31,585 nt of DNA from CALLJL01 sp964627255 (GTDB taxonomy: Bacteria > Acidobacteriota > Aminicenantia > Aminicenantales > CALLJL01): NCBI GenBank assembly GCA_964627255.1, contig CAZVIN010000046.1, positions 1 through 31,585 on the forward strand. Reading direction: 5' to 3'. The translations under genes were made by a program, and so were the position numbers. Below the pieces are notes generated by a model that worked only from the letters and a program-made list of their open reading frames with translations, searched no databases and was not told the DNA's origin. How positions within the stretch are numbered: the stretch's first letter is position 1; each line of letters starts with the position of its first letter. Positions 25,807 through 31,585 of this stretch are shown piece after piece.

Positions 25807-28800
25807 ATGAAAAAAGTAAGCTTTTTATTAATCATCCTTTTAATTTCGTCTATTGGCTTAATGGCCCAGTTAAGGACGGGAAATATTTACGGCCGAGTTA
25901 CCGATACTGAAGGCAACCCGCTTCCGGGAGTTACTGTCACCTTAACGGGCACACTTACCGCTCCCATGACAACAACGACAACGGCAGACGGACATTTCAG
26001 ATTCCTTTCTCTTCCCCCAGCTCGAGATTATAACCTTAAATGTGAGCTTTCTGGATTTAAAACCAAAATCGAACAGAATATCGTCGTGGTTGTTGGCGGC
26101 AACACTAATTTGACAATTGTTATGGAAATCGGGGCTTTAGAGGAAGAAATAGTGGTCACGGCTGTTTCGCCTGTAGTTGATACCAAAAAAACAACCATCG
26201 GCATGAACGTTAGCCAGGAGGCACTTCAGTCCCTGCCATCGGCCCGCGATCCCTGGGTTATCATGAAATTAGCCCCAGGTGTTGTGGCTGACAGAGAAGA
26301 TGTGGGTGGAACTGATACCGGCATGCAGTCAACCATGATGGCTCGAGGGGTGACTAGCGGCGCCCAGAACCAGTGGAATATTGATGGGGTCATGGTCACT
26401 GACCCTGCAGCAATCGGTGCCTCCATTACCTATTATGATTTTGATGCCTTTGAAGAAATGCAGTTTACGGTCGGTGCAGCCGACGTAACTACCCAGACTG
26501 GCGGAATCGCTATTAATTTAGTAACCCGTAGAGGTGGAAACAGAGTCACCCTTGGCGGAAGGTTCTATTTTACTGATGGACATAAGATTCTTCAGGCCGA
26601 TAACCTTACCGATGCTATGAAGAAAGAAGGATTACTGGGAACTAACAGAATTCGGCGCATCGAAGACTACGGAATCAACGTAGGCTTTCCAGTAATCAAG
26701 GATAAGTTCTGGCTGTGGGGTTCTTATGGCGTCCAAGATATCAAAGCTGATACCATATTAGGCGGCCCATGGGATATGCTCCTGACCAATTATGCCTGGA
26801 AGGCTAACTTCCAGCTTATTCCCCAGAATAGAATTGAGGTCTTCATGCACACCGGTAACAAGGAAATGTGGGGAAGAAGCGCTACCACCTCAAATCCAGA
26901 AGGTCTTTATCAGGGAACCTTATACCATTTTGGAACACCCGTAGTGAAATCCCAGATTGAGCATATGATTGGCAATGACCTTTTCCTTTCGTTGAAACAT
27001 GGTTATACTGGAGGCGGTTTCCATCTTACCCCCATGACCGACTTGGAATTTAAGAAACAGGCGGTTTATGATGTGACAAGTGCGAGGTACTATGGTTCTC
27101 AAGCTTCTCGCTATTTTTGCATTCGTCCGCAACATCAGTTTACTTTTACCGCCGATTATTTCCGTGACAATGTCTTAGGTGCTAGTCATGAATTTAAGTT
27201 AGGAGCCGAATATAACTGGAGACGAGCCTATACTGAATCAGTCTGGTCTGGAAATTATATTCTATATCGCAATTTCAATTCCCCGGTAGCTGATTTTGAC
27301 GGTGACGGTAAAACTGATATCCCGCCCAGCAATTTCTATCGGGTAGACTACTGGAGAGGCTATTATGAGGATTTGGCGGGCCGTCAATTTTCCGCCTTTT
27401 TCCGAGACACGATAAGTTTTGGCCGGTTTACTCTTATCCTCGGTTTGAGATATGACCATCAGATACCTTATGTCAGGCCTTTTAGTGTTATTGCTGTAGA
27501 TAAAGACAGCCAAGCTTGGAAAGACTATTTTACTCCGAAAACAATTGACCTCCTTGATGCTATTCTTCCCGCCGCCGAACAGGGTGAGGTTAAGGCTACG
27601 GCCAAGGACGGCAGCGCTTATGCCTGGAAATTTTTCTCGCCGCGACTGGGGTTGACCTGGGATGTCTTCGGCGATGGCAAGACCATTGCCAAACTCAGTC
27701 TGGCCCAATATGCCGAATTCATGGGTGTCGGTGAGGCCTCGAGATGGAAAAAAGGCGGGACGTCTGGCTGGATCGACCTCCACTGGTGGGATTTAAACCG
27801 AGATGGTAAAATTGATTTTACTGAGCTTTATTGGTTTAACTACAGAAAATCGCCAACCTATCAGCTCTATCGCATCTTTAACGATGCCGGAACCTTTATT
27901 GGTGATATTGACGACGCGGCCGGCTATTTCTGGGGAGATTTTGACTTCCGTAATCCCAAGAAGCTTGTGGATCCCTATCAGGTAATTGATAAAAATGCCC
28001 AATCACCCATAACTTCAGAAGGTATTTTAACGCTGGAAAGAGAATTATTCACCGATGCCTCGGCTTCTTTTAATTTCACCTATAGAAGAATTTCTAAATT
28101 TAGATGGTCTCTGAAATGGTTCCCTGATACCGGCGAGGTTGACAATCAAGGCTGGTATATTTCCGCCGGTAAACCACCTGCAACTGTTCCTGATATAGGC
28201 TCTACCAAAGATGCGGCCAAGAATGATTATTATTATGCCTCTACTCTCCAGACCCGTTATTCTCCTTACAGCTGGGTGCAATTAAGACCTGATTTCTATT
28301 ATGAATTTTTCAGCCTTGACTTTATTTTCACCAAGAGATTGTCCAACCGCTGGATGTTTGATGCTAATTTCACCTGGCAGAACCAGAGAGCCAAATATGG
28401 TAAAAAGGGCTATCTCAGCCCCAATAATGTCTGGGCTTATGATGGAAAACCCTATGCTCCTCTGGTTGGTGGAGCTGCTGGCAAGATCGACCAGTACGTT
28501 TTTACCCGGTGGATGCTCAAGTTCGCCGGCCTTTACCAGCTTCCTCTTGATATTAATATTTCAGCCACCTTCAACGCGAGAGAGGGCTGGATAATCCGTG
28601 AATACTTCACCTTTGTCAATTACACCCTTCCTAACCCCGCCAGCCGTAGCTTTGACCTGGATATGACCCCCTTCGGCTCTGAGAGATTACCCAATATGTA
28701 TCATTTGGATGCCAGAGTAGAAAAGATGATTCGTTTCGCGGATACTGGAAAGATTTACTTCATGATTGACCTCTTCAATGTTCTGAATTCCAAAACCCCG

Positions 28801-28950
28801 ATCCGTCGCTATCAAAAATATTATGGCACCTATTATTACTATGGTGAAGGTAGCCCCAGCAACCGTTTCGTCAAATATCCCTACTTCAATCAGTTAAACG
28901 AGATTATTAACCCCAGAATAATTCGCTTCGGTATAAGGTTCAGCTTCTAA
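25807..28950 (+). CDS. TonB-dependent outer-membrane protein, Oar-like
   Basis: 1047-aa outer-membrane protein. Seen: a signal peptide (about 1-20); a carboxypeptidase-regulatory-like domain (about 25-110, GNIYGRVTDTEGNPLPGVTV); a TonB plug region (about 115-240, EIVVTAVSPVVDTKKT, GVTSGAQNQWNIDGV, QTGGIAINLVTRRGGN); then a long beta-barrel ending in the aromatic strand IIRFGIRFSF. Loops hold two EF-hand-like calcium sites: DFDGDGKTDIPP (496-507) and a canonical DLNRDGKIDFTE (662-673). The RBS AAGGAGG lies 4-5 nt from the ATG. It is expressed alone from a sigma-54 promoter and closed by a strong terminator. Probably imports or processes large substrates with ExbB/TonB; the substrate is unknown. 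Confidence 0.9.
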   Translation: MKKVSFLLIILLISSIGLMAQLRTGNIYGRVTDTEGNPLPGVTVTLTGTLTAPMTTTTTADGHFRFLSLPPARDYNLKCELSGFKTKIEQNIVVVVGGNTNLTIVMEIGALEEEIVVTAVSPVVDTKKTTIGMNVSQEALQSLPSARDPWVIMKLAPGVVADREDVGGTDTGMQSTMMARGVTSGAQNQWNIDGVMVTDPAAIGASITYYDFDAFEEMQFTVGAADVTTQTGGIAINLVTRRGGNRVTLGGRFYFTDGHKILQADNLTDAMKKEGLLGTNRIRRIEDYGINVGFPVIKDKFWLWGSYGVQDIKADTILGGPWDMLLTNYAWKANFQLIPQNRIEVFMHTGNKEMWGRSATTSNPEGLYQGTLYHFGTPVVKSQIEHMIGNDLFLSLKHGYTGGGFHLTPMTDLEFKKQAVYDVTSARYYGSQASRYFCIRPQHQFTFTADYFRDNVLGASHEFKLGAEYNWRRAYTESVWSGNYILYRNFNSPVADFDGDGKTDIPPSNFYRVDYWRGYYEDLAGRQFSAFFRDTISFGRFTLILGLRYDHQIPYVRPFSVIAVDKDSQAWKDYFTPKTIDLLDAILPAAEQGEVKATAKDGSAYAWKFFSPRLGLTWDVFGDGKTIAKLSLAQYAEFMGVGEASRWKKGGTSGWIDLHWWDLNRDGKIDFTELYWFNYRKSPTYQLYRIFNDAGTFIGDIDDAAGYFWGDFDFRNPKKLVDPYQVIDKNAQSPITSEGILTLERELFTDASASFNFTYRRISKFRWSLKWFPDTGEVDNQGWYISAGKPPATVPDIGSTKDAAKNDYYYASTLQTRYSPYSWVQLRPDFYYEFFSLDFIFTKRLSNRWMFDANFTWQNQRAKYGKKGYLSPNNVWAYDGKPYAPLVGGAAGKIDQYVFTRWMLKFAGLYQLPLDINISATFNAREGWIIREYFTFVNYTLPNPASRSFDLDMTPFGSERLPNMYHLDARVEKMIRFADTGKIYFMIDLFNVLNSKTPIRRYQKYYGTYYYYGEGSPSNRFVKYPYFNQLNEIINPRIIRFGIRFSF

Positions 28951-28967
28951 ATTTAAAAATTACAAAT

Positions 28968-28998
28968 GGGGGGCGGTTTATCCGCCCCCCCAAATTTT
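28968..28998 (+). terminator. Strong rho-independent terminator
   Basis: GGGGGGCGG (28968-28976) pairs with CCGCCCCCC (28982-28990) around a short TTTAT loop, followed by CAAATTTT. It lies 18 nt past the stop of the TonB-dependent gene. Confidence 0.8.
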
Positions 28999-29097
28999 AG
29001 AAGAGCGGCGAGAAGAAAACGAAATTTTTGTTCCAGAAAAAGTGGTGCTTCTTATAGCATTCCATAAGTGATGAGGTTAGGGTCTGGGTAGAGGGTC

Positions 29098-29350
29098 TTG
29101 GAGAGGAAAGGTTCAGTGCCAGCCCCTTATATAAAAGGCTTATTCCTGAATGGTCATTTTATGGGGGTTAAGACTGCAGTTAGTGAAGAGAAAAAGGGGG
29201 ACATGCTTGATCTTTTCGATGAAAACGGCCTGTTTGTCAATAATTTCTATCTAGGCCTAAAAGGGTCTTTTATTGGCTGTTCATGAAGGCTTTCTTTATC
29301 TTCTCGAAAAGGATGAAGTAGTGGCAAGCATTTTGTGTAAAATCAGATGC
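29098..29350 (+). pseudogene. C-terminal remnant resembling a 6-bladed beta-propeller protein
   Basis: One frame reads NGHFMGVKTAVSEEKKGDML and DLFDENGLFVNNFYLGLKG. After a frame change near 29272 the next continues VHEGFLYLLEKDEVVASILC, KIRCSL. The pattern 'D-FD-x-GxFv-xfyL-G-hegfly-lEkDe-x-KirC' is the last blade of 6-bladed propeller proteins common in Aminicenantes-like genomes. The N-terminal blades and start are missing, so this is a 5'-truncated, frameshifted gene. It lies about 100 bp past the TonB gene terminator. Confidence 0.5.
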
Positions 29351-29428
29351 AGCCTTGAGCTGCGGGATGAAAATAGCCGAGACGACTCTTTCCACGGGAC
29401 TTCGCCTCCAATATATTTCCATCTTCAA

Positions 29429-30440
29429 TCAAATAAAAGCCAGAAGATTGTAAAGAGCTTTCTCTGAGGCCACTATCTCCATAACTTTGGTCCGGCGCTT
29501 AAACTCTTTATTCAGTCTTTCAATAATGTTTGTTGTCCTGATCGAAAGCCAATCTTCTGCCGGAAACTTAAAAAAGGTCAAAGCCGAGTCAAGCGCTTTC
29601 TCCAGACACCTTACAGCTGAGGGTAAATGTCTTTCCCAGCGGTTCTTAAAATCAGCAAACCTTTCTCTGGCCTCTTCTTCCGAGGGAGCATAAAAGATGC
29701 CTCTGAGTTCAGAAGCTATCTCACCTTTAAGCTTGCGAGGAACCCTGGCCAGAACATTACGACTGAGATGAACAACGAAGCGCTGCACCTCAGCCTGAGG
29801 AAACTCCTCCTTAAAAACCTGTTCCAGAGCCGGGATGCCATCCATCACCCCAAGCTTTATCAGTTCCCAGCGCAACCCCCGACGCTTCAAGTCCCGGAAA
29901 AATTCCCGCCAGCAGGCGGCTGACTCCCGATCCCCAGCCTGAAAACCTAAAACCACCTTTCCCCCATCTTCCCTCACCCCAACCACCACCAGAACAGGCA
30001 CACTCTCAACACTATCAACTACCCGCATCTTAAAATGAACTCCATCGTTGATCAGATACTTTATCCTTTCCTGAGATAAATCCCCGTTGCGCCACCTTTA
30101 AACCGCCTCCACCAGCTCTTTCGACACCCGGCTCACTTCCCCAGCTGAAACTTTCCGGCCCAGCAACCTGGCTGAAATCAATGATAAAGTCCTTGTGCTC
30201 ACCCCGGTAAGGTAAAGCAAACAGATATCTTGCCGCAGTTCTCTCATATCTTTTGCTTCAAGGTAAAACCCAACTTTTTGGAGAATGGCCGCCCTTGGCT
30301 CCGGGATTAAAATTTCTGCCCTGATTCTCCTGGCTTTGATGATCGTCGCTTTTTCGCTCTTCACCTTTTCCCCCGCCTGTCCTCTCTTCTGCGATCCCGT
30401 GACGGGCCAATATGGTCTTTGAGGAAAGCCACCGAGACCT
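29429..30440 (-). pseudogene. IS256-family (Transposase_mut) gene, broken
   Basis: Mutator-type transposase. From about 30440 an open frame runs RPYWPVTGSQKRGQAGEKVK without a good start, continues through GVSTRTLSLISARLLGRKVS to LVEAV, hits TAA at 30098-30100, then continues in the same frame with RWRNGDLSQERIKYL, INDGVHFKMRVVDSV and on to 29429. The catalytic aspartates (INDGVHF and LGVMDGIPAL) and the C-terminal TTNIIERLNKEFKRR are present. One in-frame nonsense codon plus a short N-terminus (the family is usually about 400 aa) make it non-functional. An end-like GAGTGTCCCTGACA is at about 30467-30480 on the minus strand; the opposite end was not found. Confidence 0.85.
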
Positions 30441-30549
30441 GGGAATTAAAAAACGACTCACAAAAATGTCAGGGACACTCAAAAAACTTTTGAAAATCCG
30501 ACAGACTTCTCCTCCCCAGGGCAAGAGAAGATTAAAAAATACTCAGCCG

Positions 30550-30884
30550 GGGCCTCAGCAGCCATCCGAAGTTCCTGTCTCTTTAAGGAGTACGGCTTCT
30601 TCCGCCCCATCATCAAGGAGGTGGTCGAACGCTATTTGGACTGCGGAAACACCCGCCGCGGTTGGGCCGAGATGATAAGAAAAGTCTTCGAGGTCGATCC
30701 TCTGGTTTTTGCTCAGTGCGGAGGACACATGAAGATCATCGCTTTTATTACGGATTATGCCGTGGTGGACAGGATTATCCACCACCTGAACCTGACTTTT
30801 GTGGCGGAGAGACCTCCTCCGCCTCACGTCGTCTCGCAGCAATTCTTCTTGGATTCCGAGGCCCCGGCCGATTATTTTTCATAA
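30550..30884 (+). pseudogene. IS91-like transposase remnant B (N-terminus joined to C-terminus)
   Basis: One open frame runs KEYGFFRPIIKEVVERYLDC, GNTRRG and straight into WAEMIRKVFEVDPLVFAQCG, GHMKIIAFITDYAVVDRI. The first half is the N-terminal helix of IS91-type transposases, and the second is their C-terminal tail, in which a CPKCGGKM-like knuckle is usual (here the first cysteine is replaced, FAQCGG). About 250-300 catalytic residues normally in between are absent. The missing zinc-binding region is of the type seen in remnant A at 24764. Confidence 0.75.
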
Positions 30885-31116
30885 TCTTCTCCTTGATGAG
30901 GCAGACGTCTGGCTGGTTTTTGGCATTTTAGAGCGTCACGGCAGCCTTTTGACTGGCCAAGAGCAACCTCCGACTTCATTTAACATCTCATGAGCCGCCA
31001 TTTGTACTCTCTGAGGATGACCGAAGGGGCAAATTGTCACAAAGATGCTCGCTCAGCCGGCCCAGCCCAAAATGAAATTATTATCCTTTTCAGAAGAAAG
31101 TCGAATGAACCTAATT
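30885..31116. other. Intergenic region, nothing recognised
   Basis: About 230 bp between the IS91-like remnant and the 3' end of the cation transporter gene. No hairpin terminator or gene seen. Confidence 0.4.
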
Positions 31117-31585
31117 TCAATTTTTGCCGCTGAGGTAGGCCAGAGCTTTATCTATAGCTTCATGATTGCCAACAAGGACAAGGACGTCCCGCCCCTCCAA
31201 GCGAAAATCGGCTCCAGGACCACTATGGGTTTTTTCATTTCTAACCACAGCAATGACTGTTACCCCTGTTTTCCCCCTTAAATCAATTTCACCGAGGGTT
31301 CGACCGACTACCCAGGAATCAGCTGGAATAAGAAAAGTTTCAACCACACCCGCCTCCAAATAATCACAAATTCTTTCTTCAAGGCGGCGCGAAGTGGATT
31401 TGGAACCCCTTAAGATTCCGTACCCTTCACTCCGAATTACCTGGACCTGAGTGTTAATAATATTCCGCGGCAGATGATATTTTTCGAGAACCCTGACAAA
31501 TATTTCTATTGAAGTTTCAAATTCTTCCGGAATAACGTCATCGGCTCCCAGAGTATAGAGCTCTTCAATTTCCGAAGTAAATCTT
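31117..31585 (-). CDS. Kef/Trk-type cation transporter, C-terminal part (runs off window)
   Basis: The frame is open from the window edge, so the start lies outside. The visible 155 residues contain the end of an RCK_N/TrkA-N domain (ELYTLGADDVIPEEFETSIE, IFVRVLEKYHLPRN), a helical linker and a complete RCK_C/TrkA-C domain (FLIPADSWVVGRTLGEIDL, GVTVIAVVRN, FRLEGRDVLVLVGNHEAIDK). This arrangement is typical of monovalent cation:proton antiporters of the CPA2/KefB-KefC type, in which the cytosolic RCK pair senses nucleotides or ions. The membrane part is not in the window, so a stand-alone TrkA-like regulator cannot be excluded. Confidence 0.85.
   Translation of the reverse strand, partial: RFTSEIEELYTLGADDVIPEEFETSIEIFVRVLEKYHLPRNIINTQVQVIRSEGYGILRGSKSTSRRLEERICDYLEAGVVETFLIPADSWVVGRTLGEIDLRGKTGVTVIAVVRNEKTHSGPGADFRLEGRDVLVLVGNHEAIDKALAYLSGKN

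Noticed and set aside
29300..29430. Left end of the IS256-type element
   Set aside because: Compared with the GAGTGTCCCTGACA-like end near 30470; only a vague ATTTTGTG similarity, which overlaps propeller-like coding sequence.
30098..30100. Programmed readthrough or recoding at the IS256 TAA
   Set aside because: No known recoding signal, and the N-terminus also lacks a proper start; simple decay explains it.
1..31585. tRNA, rRNA, tmRNA, RNase P RNA or CRISPR array
   Set aside because: No T-loop/CCA patterns of tRNAs, no rRNA core sequences, and no regularly spaced direct repeats found by reading.

Overview
The window looks like the chromosome of a Gram-negative, probably uncultured bacterium. 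It encodes a large TonB-dependent outer-membrane protein with an N-terminal carboxypeptidase-regulatory-like domain, a Tat-exported DUF362 protein with a BACON-like tail, two exported M28 metallopeptidases, an exported multihaem protein with a FlgD-like C-terminus, and a remnant that resembles a 6-bladed beta-propeller protein. This mix is familiar from Acidobacteriota and the Aminicenantes group. That placement is inference from gene content; no rRNA or tRNA gene was seen that would fix it.

Layout. 0-2.2 kb (minus strand): rlmN behind a membrane-anchored SDH/ClpP-fold serine protease. 2.6-7.2 kb (minus): DUF362 protein and an M28 carboxypeptidase-Q-like enzyme, separated by a complete 1.45-kb insertion sequence that landed at the very start of the DUF362 gene; a near-perfect 21-bp inverted repeat (2586 and 7344) brackets the block. 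7.2-10 kb: a GC-rich hairpin-rich non-coding stretch, a small membrane protein, and an ECF sigma / putative anti-sigma / secreted-protein operon. 10.4-13.2 kb: a 910-aa beta-propeller-M28 fusion. 13.7-24.7 kb: envelope genes, comprising a GT87-type membrane protein, a trihaem FlgD-tailed protein, an MFS transporter, a DUF6920-type pseudogene, a decayed GT-C glycosyltransferase, an intact GT-C enzyme followed closely by a GT2 (polyprenyl-phosphate sugar synthase type), and a convergent second GT-C enzyme. 24.7-31 kb: a scrap zone with two IS91-like transposase remnants, a broken IS256-family transposase and a beta-propeller remnant, surrounding one intact gene, the 1047-aa TonB-dependent protein. 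31.1 kb to the edge: the C-terminal part of a Kef/Trk-type cation transporter.

How the genes may work together. The GT-C/GT2 pair has the logic of a lipid-linked sugar donor synthase plus a membrane transferase. The TonB-dependent protein has an unusually legible control region: a sigma-54 -24/-12 promoter with two AT-rich dyads 80-110 bp upstream, a leader of about 430 nt, and a strong terminator. The two M28 enzymes and the TonB-dependent protein would fit a life on peptides or other polymers, but nothing in the window proves the substrate.

The most unusual signals are the sigma-54 control region, the insertion sequence whose ends each carry a doubled 17-bp repeat, and three decayed loci that share one architecture (N-terminal piece joined directly to a C-terminal piece with the middle missing).
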